Assembly: GCF_040438925.1 (NCBI RefSeq)
Contig: NZ_CP159258.1
Coordinates: forward strand, 1,068,001-1,132,000
Direction of reading: 5' to 3'
Origin: Pseudomonas sp. MYb327
GTDB taxonomy: Bacteria; Pseudomonadota; Gammaproteobacteria; Pseudomonadales; Pseudomonadaceae
Length of the DNA stretch: 64,000 nucleotides
Positions 1 to 8,859 of this stretch are shown here, in pieces. The notes below the pieces were generated by a model. That model searched no databases. It was given only the letters and a program-made list of their open reading frames with translations, and had not been told where the DNA came from. The position numbers and the translations under genes are program-made. The number at the start of each line of letters is the position of its first letter. The first letter of the stretch is position 1.

Positions 1-299
1 TGAACCGCAACGGGACGCTCATGGAAACCGGGCGCATGGGGCCGGGGGAAGTGATCGGCGAAGCCGGCATCCTGACCGATAGCGCGCTGCCCGCGGAGTT
101 CTCCGCGAAAACCGCGTGTGTGCTTTACCGCATCGAAAAAGGCTACCTCAGACCCTGCCTGGAGGCTCGTAACGACATCAACGATGCGATGAAAAACCTG
201 CTGGATTTCCGCTTGCACAAGGTCAAGGCGCTGACTCAGGAAGTGCCGGCGGTGGTGCAGAAGAAGGGGTTTTTGAAATGGCTGCTCAATCGGGCGTAA
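1..299 (+). CDS. C-terminal part of a cyclic-nucleotide-binding-domain protein, probably an MscS-type channel
   Basis: The gene is cut by the window edge: the frame is open from base 3 to the TAA at 297-299. The visible 98 codons resemble the end of a cNMP-binding domain, with a GPGEVIGEAGIL segment like the phosphate-binding cassette, followed by a helical tail with a basic end (KKGFLKWLLNRA). In Pseudomonas this arrangement is common at the C-terminus of mechanosensitive channels, but no membrane segment lies inside the window, so the channel assignment is inference. A Crp/Fnr-like sensor without a DNA-binding domain is an alternative. Confidence 0.55.
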   Translation, partial: NRNGTLMETGRMGPGEVIGEAGILTDSALPAEFSAKTACVLYRIEKGYLRPCLEARNDINDAMKNLLDFRLHKVKALTQEVPAVVQKKGFLKWLLNRA

Positions 300-604
300 G
301 CCGTTGCCGTTTGTGGGGGATGGGGTCGCTGGCGTCGATCACACATCCCCTGTGGGAGCGAGCCTGCTCGCGATAGCAATACCAGCAACGCTAAAAATCC
401 TGAAACAAGATTTCAAACCCTCGGCTCGACCGACAGCCAACTCCGCGTCAAACGGCTGATGTTCAGCAGCAAGGTGTCGCTGAGCAAACGCAAGCTGGCA
501 TCGATATCCCTCAGTGGCCTCCTCGACTTCTGGAATATTGGCTATTTGTCCAAGTGGCCTGGAGGACTAACGTATCCACACACCCACTTGCCCTGGAGCA
601 TTCC
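300..604. other. Intergenic region with one REP half-element
   Basis: No gene is supported here. Bases 350-376 hold one REP half of the GTGGGAGCGAGCCTGCTCGC type, without its inverted partner. A 66-codon open frame at 459-659 shows no domain and no ribosome binding site and runs into the next gene, so it is not called. A purine-rich CTGGAG at about 593-598 is the likely ribosome binding site of the gene at 605. Confidence 0.6.
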
Positions 605-1045
605 ATGCAACCGCGTACCGATTTCTACACCGCCTCGCCTGACGCTCTCAAAGCGATGATCGCCCTGGAAACCGCGGTCTCCAAACTGCCGCTGGAAAAG
701 AACCTGATCGAACTGGTGAAGCTGCGCGCTTCGCAAATCAACGGTTGCGCCTTCTGCATCGACATGCACACCGCTGATGCGATCAAGGGTGGCGAGACCC
801 CGCGTCGATTGTTCGCCGTGACGGCCTGGCGTGAAGCGCCGTTCTTTACCGATCGCGAACGCGCCGCGCTGCTTTGGACCGAATCCCTGACCCAGCTCAG
901 CCTGACCCATGCCCCGGACGAAGACTACGAAGTGGTCAGCGCTCAGTTCACGCCGAAGGAAATGGTCGACCTGACCGTGGCCATCAGCACCATCAACAGC
1001 TGGAACCGTCTGGCGGTAGGCTTCCGCAAAACGCCTCAGGCCTGA
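605..1045 (+). CDS. Carboxymuconolactone decarboxylase/AhpD-family protein
   Basis: A 146-residue protein. It contains an NGCAFCIDMHT segment at about residues 45-55, the CxxC-x3-H redox signature of AhpD-like members of the CMD family. In this family the CxxC usually supports alkylhydroperoxidase-type thiol chemistry rather than true decarboxylation. The frame is open further upstream to 554, but the ATG at 605 starts where family homology normally begins and has CTGGAG just before it. It stands alone on the plus strand and converges with the efflux genes at 1068-3778. The substrate cannot be told from sequence. Confidence 0.85.
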   Translation: MQPRTDFYTASPDALKAMIALETAVSKLPLEKNLIELVKLRASQINGCAFCIDMHTADAIKGGETPRRLFAVTAWREAPFFTDRERAALLWTESLTQLSLTHAPDEDYEVVSAQFTPKEMVDLTVAISTINSWNRLAVGFRKTPQA

Positions 1046-1067
1046 TTTTCAGAAAGCTGCCGACGCC

Positions 1068-2660
1068 TCAATGAGCATCGGCACTCGGCGCGGCGGGTGG
1101 TTGCACCTTGCGCATCAAGGGCACCATCGCCGTGGCGATGATGAAGCAGACCATGATCATCAAAAACGCGTCGCCGTAGGTCTGTGTCTGCGCTTCGCGA
1201 TAGGTCAACAGCCAAAGCTGATGCAGGCTGGCAGTCACCCCGACATCGCCGCTCTGGCCCAGGGCGGCGAAGTTGTTTCCAACCTGGGACAACCACTGGT
1301 TCAGCGCTTCGTTGGTGCTGTTGAGGTTTTCCGCCAACCTTGTGAAGTGCAGATTGGTGCGGTCATTGAGAATGGTCGCGCACGCCGCGATGCCAATGGC
1401 GCCGCCCAGGTTGCGCATCAGGTTGAACAATCCCGAAGCATGTTTGAGTCGTGCCGGCGCCAGCCCACCAAGGGTTAACGTCACTGCTGGCGGCACCGCC
1501 AGTTGCTGGGCGATGCCGCGCAAGGCTTGCGGCAACATCAATTCCTTGGCGCCCCAATCATGGGTAATCGGGCTGAAATCCCACATCGACAAGGCGAACA
1601 GCCCGAGGCCGGTCATCATGATCCAGCGCAAGTCGACGCGGTTGGCCAGAAAGGCATACAGCGGAATCGCCATGATCTGGAACACGCCGGTGGAGAAAAC
1701 CGCCAGACCAATGTCCAGCGCGCCGTAGCCACGCACTCGACCTAGGAACAGTGGCGTCAGGTAGATAGTGGCAAACAGGCCAATCCCGGTGACGAAGGAA
1801 AAGAAACAGCCGAGGGCAAAGTTGCGGTCCTTCAGGGCGCGCAGATCGACAATCGGATTGGCCACGTGCAAGGTCCGGCCGATGAACGCCAGGCCGGCCA
1901 GGCCGCTGATCCACGCAGTCGTCAGAATCGTATGGTCGCTGAACCAGTTCCAGCGCGGGCCTTCTTCGAGGGTGTATTCCAGGCAACCAAGGAAAAGCGC
2001 CAGGAACACCATGCTCAGATAGTCAGCGCCCTTGAGCAGCGAGAGTTCCGGTTGGTCGATCTTCACCAGCATCGGCACCGCCACGGCAACGAAAATCCCC
2101 GGCACCAGGTTGATGTAGAACAGCCAATGCCAGGAGGAAATGTCAGTAATCCAGCCACCGATCACCGGGCCCAGGGTCGGCGCCAGCGAAGCCACCGCGC
2201 CGATGGTGGCGGCGGCGATCACCCGTTGCTTGCCGGTGAAGAAAACAAACGCGGTGGTGAACACCATCGGGATCATCGAGCCGCCGAGAAAACCCTGCAG
2301 GGCGCGGAAGGCGATCATGCTTTGAATGTTCCACGCCGCGCCGCAGAGCAGGCTGGTCAGGGTAAAACCGACCGCTGACGCGCAGAACAACCAACGTGTG
2401 GAAAACACCCGCGACAACCAGCCGGACAGCGGAATCACGATGATTTCAGCGATCAGGTAGCTGGTTTGCACCCAGGCTGTTTCGTCGGTGCCGGCGGAGA
2501 GACCACCGCCAATGTCACGCAACGACGCCGAGACGATCTGAATATCCAGCAGCGCAATGAACATGCCGATGCACATGCTGGCGAAGGCAAAAACCTTGGT
2601 CGCCGTTGCCATATTTGCGGCATTGAATGGTTGCGCCGGGGCGGCGAGGGCGCGGCTCAT
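1068..2660 (-). CDS. EmrB/QacA-type (DHA2) multidrug efflux permease
   Basis: A 530-residue MFS protein with about 14 hydrophobic segments, the size and topology of the DHA2 drug:H+ antiporters such as EmrB. The N-terminal region carries LLDIQIVSASLRDI (motif D1-like, about residues 38-51) and later APTLGPVIGGW (motif C-like, about 160-170), typical of drug exporters. Its ATG overlaps the stop of the upstream HlyD-family gene by four bases, so the two are translationally coupled and should form an EmrAB-type inner-membrane/periplasmic unit needing an outer-membrane channel from elsewhere. The exported compound is unknown. Confidence 0.9.
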   Translation of the reverse strand: MSRALAAPAQPFNAANMATATKVFAFASMCIGMFIALLDIQIVSASLRDIGGGLSAGTDETAWVQTSYLIAEIIVIPLSGWLSRVFSTRWLFCASAVGFTLTSLLCGAAWNIQSMIAFRALQGFLGGSMIPMVFTTAFVFFTGKQRVIAAATIGAVASLAPTLGPVIGGWITDISSWHWLFYINLVPGIFVAVAVPMLVKIDQPELSLLKGADYLSMVFLALFLGCLEYTLEEGPRWNWFSDHTILTTAWISGLAGLAFIGRTLHVANPIVDLRALKDRNFALGCFFSFVTGIGLFATIYLTPLFLGRVRGYGALDIGLAVFSTGVFQIMAIPLYAFLANRVDLRWIMMTGLGLFALSMWDFSPITHDWGAKELMLPQALRGIAQQLAVPPAVTLTLGGLAPARLKHASGLFNLMRNLGGAIGIAACATILNDRTNLHFTRLAENLNSTNEALNQWLSQVGNNFAALGQSGDVGVTASLHQLWLLTYREAQTQTYGDAFLMIMVCFIIATAMVPLMRKVQPPAAPSADAH

Positions 2661-3778
2661 GGTGCGCTGACCACGGCTGTGGTTTCAGGCTCCTTGCGGG
2701 TATCAACCTCAGCGGTGACCGACAAGCCGGGGCGCAGATGACCGAGCACGCTGTCGGCCGGATCAAGGTGAATCCGCACCGGCACCCGCTGCACGATCTT
2801 GGTGAAGTTGCCGGTGGCGTTTTCTGGCGGCAACACGCTGAACTGCGAACCGCTGGCGGGTGCAAGGCTGTCCAGATGACCGTGGAACTCCTGCCCCGAC
2901 AGCACGTCGGCATGTATCACTACCCGTTGCCCCGGCAGCATGCGCGCCAGCTGATCCTCCTTGAAATTGGCATCGACCCACAAGCCGCTGGACGGCACCA
3001 CCGACAGCAGTTGCGAACCGGCCTGGGCATAAGCGCCAATCCGCGCCCGACGATTGCCGATCACGCCATCCACAGGGGCCCGAAGTTCGGTGTAGCCGAC
3101 GTTCAACTGCGCCAGATCACGTTCGGCTTTCGCTTGAATTAACGCGGCGCGGGCTTGTTGTTTTTGAGTAGCGATCACATTCAACTGCCGTTGTGCAGCC
3201 AACAGCTCAGCCTGTGCGCGATTGCTTTGGGCTTGTGCGGTCTTGAAGGTGGCGTTGGCCCGTTGCGCGCTTTCCACCGAGACCGCGTTGGTTGTGACGA
3301 GTTTTTTGTAGCGCGCATCGTCATCGCGCGAGCGGGAGGTTTCGGCATCGGCAGCATCAATGCCGGCGCGGGCCTGGCCGATCACGGCCTGTTGCAGTTG
3401 TTCAGTGGCATCAAGGTTGGCGAGCAAGGCTTCTTCCGCTGCCACCGCGCCTTCAGCCTTGGCCAGGTTGGCGCGGTAGTCGCGGGCGTCGAGACGGATC
3501 AAGACATCGCCGGCCTTGACCTTCTGGTTATCGGTCACCAGCACTTCATCGATGTAACCCGCGACTTTCGACCCGATCACCGTCACGTCACCACCGATAT
3601 AAGCATCGTCGGTTTCTTCGATGAACCGGCCGGCCGTCCACCAATGCGCGGCGTACACACCGGCCAGCACCAGCGCAGCGATGACTGTTGTCGCCAGTAA
3701 CAGGCGTTTTAGCAGGGGAGGCTTCGGGGTGTTCACCGGCACAGCAAGGTCGGGTTCAACGGTGGGCATGCTGGTCAT
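2657..3778 (-). CDS. HlyD/EmrA-family membrane fusion protein
   Basis: 373 residues with a short cytoplasmic N-terminus, one membrane anchor at about residues 25-48, then the periplasmic adaptor: a lipoyl/barrel-sandwich half (IGSKVAGYIDEVLVTDNQKV, about 68-87), a long alpha-hairpin rich in A, Q and R, the second lipoyl half (ELRAPVDGVIGNRRARIGAY) and a beta-barrel region. It bridges the DHA2 permease to an outer-membrane channel. It is the first gene of the pair and sits directly behind the palindromic promoter at 3808-3847. No regulator gene adjoins it. Confidence 0.9.
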   Translation of the reverse strand: MTSMPTVEPDLAVPVNTPKPPLLKRLLLATTVIAALVLAGVYAAHWWTAGRFIEETDDAYIGGDVTVIGSKVAGYIDEVLVTDNQKVKAGDVLIRLDARDYRANLAKAEGAVAAEEALLANLDATEQLQQAVIGQARAGIDAADAETSRSRDDDARYKKLVTTNAVSVESAQRANATFKTAQAQSNRAQAELLAAQRQLNVIATQKQQARAALIQAKAERDLAQLNVGYTELRAPVDGVIGNRRARIGAYAQAGSQLLSVVPSSGLWVDANFKEDQLARMLPGQRVVIHADVLSGQEFHGHLDSLAPASGSQFSVLPPENATGNFTKIVQRVPVRIHLDPADSVLGHLRPGLSVTAEVDTRKEPETTAVVSAP

Positions 3779-3807
3779 GGAGAATTACCTGTCGGAAGCG
3801 GCGATAA

Positions 3808-3847
3808 ATTACGTACGTAATATGACGCATGTCATATTTTGTGGCAA
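3808..3847 (-). promoter_or_regulatory. Predicted promoter and two palindromic operators of the emrAB-like pair
   Basis: Read on the minus strand, a TTGCCA -35 (3847-3842) and a CATATT -10 (3824-3819) are separated by 17 bases. The -10 and spacer are covered by a perfect inverted repeat, AATATGAC-GCAT-GTCATATT (3819-3838). It abuts a second perfect 14-base palindrome, ATTACGTACGTAAT (3808-3821), which lies just downstream of the -10. This is the geometry of a repressor operator, for example of TetR or MarR type. The regulator is not encoded next to it. Confidence 0.6.
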
Positions 3848-3918
3848 TTGGTATTTACTGCCGGTCGTCAGGTGCGCAGTGATCAAAGGGGCAGAACGAG
3901 ATGCTGGTGAATAGCGAC

Positions 3919-4011
3919 CTGTAGGAGCCGGCTTGCTGGCGATGGCGGCGTATCATTCAACGGCGCTGTTGCCTGATATTCCGTCATCGCCAGCAAGCCG
4001 GCTCCTACAGG
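3919..4011. repeat. BIME: inverted pair of REP elements
   Basis: CTGTAGGAGCCGGCTTGCTG at the left end is matched in reverse complement by the right end (CAGCAAGCCGGCTCCTACAG), with a divergent centre between the conserved GCGATGGCG and CATCGCC segments. It lies between the emrAB-like promoter and the end of the thiolase gene. Confidence 0.9.
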
Positions 4012-4072
4012 GTGCACATGGTTACCAACCCTAACTAGCCGTCATTTCGACGTGTGTAAATACAGCAAACTC

Positions 4073-5254
4073 TCAAGCGCGTTCAAAAATCGCCGCAATC
4101 CCCTGACCACCACCAATGCACATGGTCACCAGCGCATAACGGCCGTTGATGCGGTGCAGTTCGTGGATGGCTTTGGTGGCGATGATGGCGCCGGTGGCGC
4201 CGACCGGGTGGCCGAGGGCGATGCCCGAGCCGTTCGGGTTGACTTTGGCCGGGTCGAGGTCGAGTTCCTGGCTGACGGCACAGGCTTGTGCGGCGAAGGC
4301 GATGTTGGCTTCGACCACGTCCATGTCGGCGACGGTCAGGCCGGCGCGTTTGAGCGCCAGGCGCGTGGCCGGGATTGGGCCCAGGCCCATCAGTTCCGGT
4401 TCGACGCCGGCGTGGGCGTAGCTGACCAGGCGGGCGAGTGGGCGCAGGTTGTTGACCTGTACTGCAGCGCCGGTGGCCATGACCAGTGCGGCGGCACCGT
4501 CGTTCAGACCGGAGGCGTTGCCGGCGGTGACCGAGCCGTCCTTCTTGAACGCTGGCTTCATTGCAGCCAACTGTTCCAGGGATGTGGCGCGTGGGTGTTC
4601 GTCGACGCTGAACAGCTTGGTGCCTTTGCGATCCTGGATTTCCACGGTCGCGATCTGTTCGTTGAAGTAGCCGTTGGCAATCGCATGGGCCGCGCGTTTC
4701 TGGTCTTCCAGCGCCAGGGCATCCTGCATTTCGCGGGTGATGCCGTTGCGCGCGGCGACGTTTTCGGCGGTGATGCCCATGTGAATGCCGTGGAACGGGT
4801 CGTGCAGGATGCCGAGCATGTAGTCGATGGCCTGAACGTTGCCCATGCGCGCGCCCCAACGGGCGGACGGCAGCAGGTACGGGCCGCGGCTCATGGATTC
4901 GGCACCGGCGCCGATGGCGATGTCGGCATCGCCCAACATCAAGGTCTGGGCGGCGTTGATGATGGCTTGCAGGCCGGAACCGCAGAGGCGGTTGACGTTA
5001 TAGGCCGGGGTTTCTTTCGGGATGCCGGCGTTGATTGCCGCAACACGGGAGATGTAGGCATCGCGGGTGTCGGTCGGGATCACGTTACCCATCACCAGGT
5101 GACCGACGAGCGCCGGGTCCACGGCGGCGCGTTCCAGGGCGGCTTTCACTGCGGTGGTCGCGAGGTCGGCCGGTGGCACGTCCTTGAGCGAGCCGCCGAA
5201 GGTGCCGATGGCGGTACGGGCGGCGCTGACAACGTAGATTTCCGGGGTGTTCAT
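4073..5254 (-). CDS. bktB: Acetyl-CoA C-acyltransferase (BktB-type beta-ketothiolase)
   Basis: A 393-residue thiolase with the nucleophilic Cys in NRLCGSG (about residue 91), the GHPVGATG histidine loop and the C-terminal CIGGGQG cysteine. It closely resembles BktB-type beta-ketothiolases (RLCGSGLQAI, HDPFHGIHMG). It would cleave 3-ketoacyl-CoA or condense acetyl-CoA with acyl-CoA. The normally invariant NEAFA loop reads NIAFA here, with Ile318 in place of Glu (codon ATC), which is unusual among thiolases. The paaJ-encoded thiolase in the same window keeps NEAFA. The gene overlaps the stop of the upstream enoyl-CoA hydratase gene by four bases, so the pair is an operon for a short acyl-CoA. 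Confidence 0.88.
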   Translation of the reverse strand: MNTPEIYVVSAARTAIGTFGGSLKDVPPADLATTAVKAALERAAVDPALVGHLVMGNVIPTDTRDAYISRVAAINAGIPKETPAYNVNRLCGSGLQAIINAAQTLMLGDADIAIGAGAESMSRGPYLLPSARWGARMGNVQAIDYMLGILHDPFHGIHMGITAENVAARNGITREMQDALALEDQKRAAHAIANGYFNEQIATVEIQDRKGTKLFSVDEHPRATSLEQLAAMKPAFKKDGSVTAGNASGLNDGAAALVMATGAAVQVNNLRPLARLVSYAHAGVEPELMGLGPIPATRLALKRAGLTVADMDVVEANIAFAAQACAVSQELDLDPAKVNPNGSGIALGHPVGATGAIIATKAIHELHRINGRYALVTMCIGGGQGIAAIFERA

Positions 5255-6033
5255 GGCTGTTTTCCTTTCGGTGGATTCTTATCTGTACTGCGATTGAGCA
5301 GGGCGTTCAAGGCCGCTTTTGCTTCATCGCTGTTGAGGCGCTGGATGAACAGCTGGTTCTCTTCGCGCAGAGTGGCTTGCAGTTCGGCCATGCCAGCCTG
5401 TTTCATCAATTGACGCGACTGGCGCAGGGATTCTTGCGGCATTGCCAGCAGTCGCTGAGCGAGGCGGGTGGCCGCCGCCAGGCATTGCGCGCCGTCGTCG
5501 AACATTTCGTTGGCCAGGCCCCACGCCACCGCTTCGCTGCCATCGAAGCTGTCGCCCAGCAACAGCAGACGCGCGGCACGGGCCTGACCGAGCAGGCGCG
5601 GCAGCAACAGGCTGGCGCCGAATTCCGGGCACAGGCCCAGGTTGACGAACGGCATGCGCAGCTTGGCGTTGCGGGTGACCAGGACCTGATCGCAATGCAG
5701 CAGCAGCGTGGTGCCAATGCCGATGGCCGCCCCGCAAACCGCGGCGATCAGCGGTTTTTGCAGATGAGTCACGGCGCGCATCAAACGAAATGCCGGGTTG
5801 TCCAGATGCGTGGGCGGGTCCTGAAGGAAGTCCACCAAGTCGTTGCCGCTGGTGAAGCAGGTCGGGCCGCCGGTCACGATGATCACCCCGACCGAGTCGT
5901 CCTCGTCCGCCGCAAACAGCAGGTCGGCCAACCGCGTGTACATGCTGTTGGTCAACGCGTTGAGCTTGTCGGGACGATCGATCGTCAGCGTCAGCACGCC
6001 ATCGCGATGGTCTTGTTTGATCAGGTCGGTCAT
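5251..6033 (-). CDS. Enoyl-CoA hydratase/isomerase family protein
   Basis: 260 residues of crotonase fold. Visible are the N-terminal beta strands (LTIDRPDKLNALT), the oxyanion-hole segment around CFTSGNDLVDF (about residue 60), and the second loop CGAAIGIGTTLLLHCD (about 97-112). The Glu residues of classical hydratases are not obvious: the catalytic region reads LGLCPEFGAS, with one Glu at the place typical of isomerases. The frame is open upstream to 6258, but that part has no homology and overlaps the divergent gene; the ATG at 6033 begins the fold. It is coupled to the thiolase at 4073. Confidence 0.85.
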   Translation of the reverse strand: MTDLIKQDHRDGVLTLTIDRPDKLNALTNSMYTRLADLLFAADEDDSVGVIIVTGGPTCFTSGNDLVDFLQDPPTHLDNPAFRLMRAVTHLQKPLIAAVCGAAIGIGTTLLLHCDQVLVTRNAKLRMPFVNLGLCPEFGASLLLPRLLGQARAARLLLLGDSFDGSEAVAWGLANEMFDDGAQCLAAATRLAQRLLAMPQESLRQSRQLMKQAGMAELQATLREENQLFIQRLNSDEAKAALNALLNRSTDKNPPKGKQP

Positions 6034-6250
6034 TGCTGGCTCTTGCGGAGTCGGTTCGACGGCCACTTTAAGCGCCGGGCTTACCCCGGTGCTATGACAA
6101 AACGGGTCAACCGACCTGATGCTTTTTGCCATATCGCGTCGCGAAAACGACCACACACCCATTCGGGGTATGGTGCCGTCAGGCGAATCCACCAATAGTA
6201 GGTTCATCCGCTCATCCAGAGCCGAACTCGCTTGATAAGGTGCATTTGCT

Positions 6251-7357
6251 ATGGGCAAGACACTGCTTAAGGTGATTTCCAGTCTGTTTGTTGTACCGCT
6301 GACTTTGAATGCCTACGCCGCCGAGGTGAACGACAGCAATACGCTGCGGTTGTACAACTGGACGGATTACATCGGCGAGAACACCCTGGCTGACTTTGAA
6401 AAAGCCACTGGCATTAAAGTCATTTATGACACTTTCGATGCCTATGAAACGGTGCAAGCCAAGTTGCTCACCGGCCACTCCGGTTATGACCTGGTCGTGC
6501 TCAACGCCTCCCTGGTACCGCCGCTGATCCAGGCCAAAGTGTTCCAGCCGCTGGATAAAAAATTGCTGCCGGGCTGGAGCAATCTCGATCCGAAAGTGCT
6601 GCACGACTTGCAAGGGTTCGATCCAGGCACTGCCTACTCGGCGCCATACACCTGGGGCAGCAACGGCGTGACTTACAACGTCGACAAGATCAAGGAACGC
6701 ATGCCGGATGCGCCTATCGGTTCGCTGGCAATGATCTTCGATCCGAAGATCGTCTCGCGCTTTGCCGACTGCGGCGTGACGCTGCTCGATGCCCCAACCG
6801 AAGTTATTCCGATGGCCCTGACGTATCTGGGGCGTGACCCGAGAAGCGCCGCGCCGGAGGATCTGAAAGCGGCCCAGGATTTACTGCTGTCCGTACGGCC
6901 TTACATCCGCAAATTCGATTCGGTCAATTACCTCACCAGCCTGCCCAATGGCGATGTGTGCATGGCGATGACCTGGTCCGGCGACTACGCGACGGCCATG
7001 GCCCGAGCCGAAGAAGCCAAGAAGCAGATCAACCTGGCGTACTTCATTCCCAAGGAAGGCTCGCTGATCTGGTTCGACAACATGTACATCCCGACTGATG
7101 CGCCCCACGTCGCCAATGCCCACAAGTTTCTGGAATACCTGATGCAGCCGCAGGTGATGGCGGATGTGAGCGATTACATCAATTACGCCAACAGTAATGC
7201 GGCGGCTACGCCCTTGTTGAATGCCAGTGTGCGCGACAACCCGGCGATCTACCCCGATGCGCAAACCCGCGAGCGGCTGTTCCCGCAGAAAACCCAAAAC
7301 GCCAAAGACATGCGCGCCATGACACGCGTCTGGAGCACCGTGAAAAGCGGAATTTGA
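6251..7357 (+). CDS. Polyamine ABC transporter substrate-binding protein (PotF/SpuD-like)
   Basis: 368 residues with a signal peptide ending at NAYAAEV (about residue 23). LRLYNWTDYIGENTL is the diagnostic start of mature PotF/SpuD/PotD-type proteins. Further family segments are YDLVVLNASLVPPLI, YTWGSNGVTYNVDKI, MTWSGDYATAM and WFDNMYIP, where aromatic and acidic residues line the polyamine pocket. It would deliver putrescine or a related amine to an ABC importer that is not encoded here. It leads a three-gene run with the aminotransferase and LuxR genes, and lies 217 bases from the divergent hydratase gene. Confidence 0.88.
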   Translation: MGKTLLKVISSLFVVPLTLNAYAAEVNDSNTLRLYNWTDYIGENTLADFEKATGIKVIYDTFDAYETVQAKLLTGHSGYDLVVLNASLVPPLIQAKVFQPLDKKLLPGWSNLDPKVLHDLQGFDPGTAYSAPYTWGSNGVTYNVDKIKERMPDAPIGSLAMIFDPKIVSRFADCGVTLLDAPTEVIPMALTYLGRDPRSAAPEDLKAAQDLLLSVRPYIRKFDSVNYLTSLPNGDVCMAMTWSGDYATAMARAEEAKKQINLAYFIPKEGSLIWFDNMYIPTDAPHVANAHKFLEYLMQPQVMADVSDYINYANSNAAATPLLNASVRDNPAIYPDAQTRERLFPQKTQNAKDMRAMTRVWSTVKSGI

Positions 7358-7387
7358 TCGTTCAATCGTTTTGTTTGAGGTTTTTGT

Positions 7388-8806
7388 ATGACTAACCCGA
7401 CTAATAAAGTGTTCTCGACCGTCGAAGCGGCTGAACTGGTCAAGGCCGACAAGGCCCATCACATGCACGGTTACCACGTGTTCGACGAGCATGCCGAGCA
7501 AGGCTCGCTGAACATCGTGGCTGGCGAAGGCGCCTACATTTACGACACCGAGGGCAATCGTTTCCTCGACGCGGTCGGCGGCATGTGGTGCACCAACATT
7601 GGCCTGGGCCGCGAGGAAATGGCCCAGGCCATCGCCGATCAAGTGCGGCGATTGGCTTACTCGAATCCGTTTTCCGACATGTCCAATAATGTCGCGATTC
7701 AGCTGTGCGAGAAACTCGCCAGCCTCGCGCCCGGTGACCTGGATCACGTGTTCCTCACCACTGGCGGCTCCACGGCGGTGGACACCGCATACCGGCTGAT
7801 CCAGTACTACCAGAACTGCCGTGGCAAGCCCGAGAAGAAGCACATCATCGCCCGCTTCAACGCCTATCACGGTTCGACCACGCTGACGATGTCGATCGGC
7901 AATAAGGCCGCCGACCGGGTGCCGGAGTTCGATTACGCCAGCCCGCTGATCCACCACGTTTCCAACCCCAACCCGTACCGCGCGCCGGACGGCATGGACG
8001 AGGCACAGTTCCTTGAGTTCCTGGTCAAGGAGTTCGAGGACAAGATCCTGTCGATTGGTGTCGACAAGGTCGCGGCCTTCTTCGCGGAACCGGTCATGGG
8101 CTCGGGCGGGGTGATCATTCCGCCGAAGGGTTATCTCAAGCGCATGTGGGACGTCTGCCAGCGCTATGACATCCTGTTCGTCGCCGACGAAGTGGTCACT
8201 TCATTCGGGCGCCTTGGCAAGTTTTTCGCTTCCAAGGACGTGTTCGACGTCCAGCCCGACATCATCACCACCGCCAAGGGCCTGACCTCGGCTTATCTGC
8301 CGCTGGGTGCGTGCATTTTTTCCGACCGCATCTGGAAGGTCATCGCCGAGCCGGGCAAGGGCCGCTGCTTTACCCACGGATTCACCTACAGCGGCCATCC
8401 GGTGTGCTGCACGGCGGCGCTGAAGAACATTGAAATCATCGAGCGGGAAAACTTGCTGGCCCACGTCGACGATGTTGGCGGCTACCTGGAACAGCGTCTG
8501 GCCACACTCAGGGATTTGCCGCTGGTGGGCGACGTGCGTTGCCTGAAATTGATGGCGTGCGTGGAGTTCGTCGCCGACAAACGCAGCAAGGCGTTGTTCG
8601 CCGACGAGATCAATATCGGCGAGAAAATCCATTCGCGAGCCCAGGCCAAAGGCTTGCTGGTGCGGCCGATCATGCACCTCAATGTCATGTCGCCGCCGCT
8701 GATTCTCACTTATGCCCAAGTGGATGAAATCGTCGAGATCCTGCGCGAGTGCATCCTGGAAGTGGCGGCCGAGCTTGAGCAGAGCGGCCAGTATTCCGGC
8801 CAATGA
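7388..8806 (+). CDS. Class III aminotransferase, SpuC-like (polyamine:pyruvate type)
   Basis: 472 residues of the omega-aminotransferase family. [12 protein letters not shown] binds the PLP phosphate, FNAYHGST supplies the ring-stacking aromatic, [11 protein letters not shown] supplies the Asp to the PLP nitrogen, and [15 protein letters not shown] carries the Schiff-base Lys (about residue 300). It resembles SpuC putrescine-pyruvate aminotransferases, converting putrescine to 4-aminobutanal. A GAGG motif precedes the ATG. Together with the polyamine-binding protein 30 bases upstream it suggests uptake and catabolism of one amine. Related omega-transaminases acting on beta-alanine cannot be excluded. 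Confidence 0.85.
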   Translation: MTNPTNKVFSTVEAAELVKADKAHHMHGYHVFDEHAEQGSLNIVAGEGAYIYDTEGNRFLDAVGGMWCTNIGLGREEMAQAIADQVRRLAYSNPFSDMSNNVAIQLCEKLASLAPGDLDHVFLTTGGSTAVDTAYRLIQYYQNCRGKPEKKHIIARFNAYHGSTTLTMSIGNKAADRVPEFDYASPLIHHVSNPNPYRAPDGMDEAQFLEFLVKEFEDKILSIGVDKVAAFFAEPVMGSGGVIIPPKGYLKRMWDVCQRYDILFVADEVVTSFGRLGKFFASKDVFDVQPDIITTAKGLTSAYLPLGACIFSDRIWKVIAEPGKGRCFTHGFTYSGHPVCCTAALKNIEIIERENLLAHVDDVGGYLEQRLATLRDLPLVGDVRCLKLMACVEFVADKRSKALFADEINIGEKIHSRAQAKGLLVRPIMHLNVMSPPLILTYAQVDEIVEILRECILEVAAELEQSGQYSGQ

Positions 8807-8859
8807 GTGCTTCAGTCAGGCTTTTACCAAAGGCCTGCTCACCCGCTAGACTGCGGGGC

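Noticed and set aside
4052..5413. 453-codon plus-strand frame
   Set aside because: It is antisense to the thiolase gene, which has all family motifs; the frame arises from high-GC codon bias.
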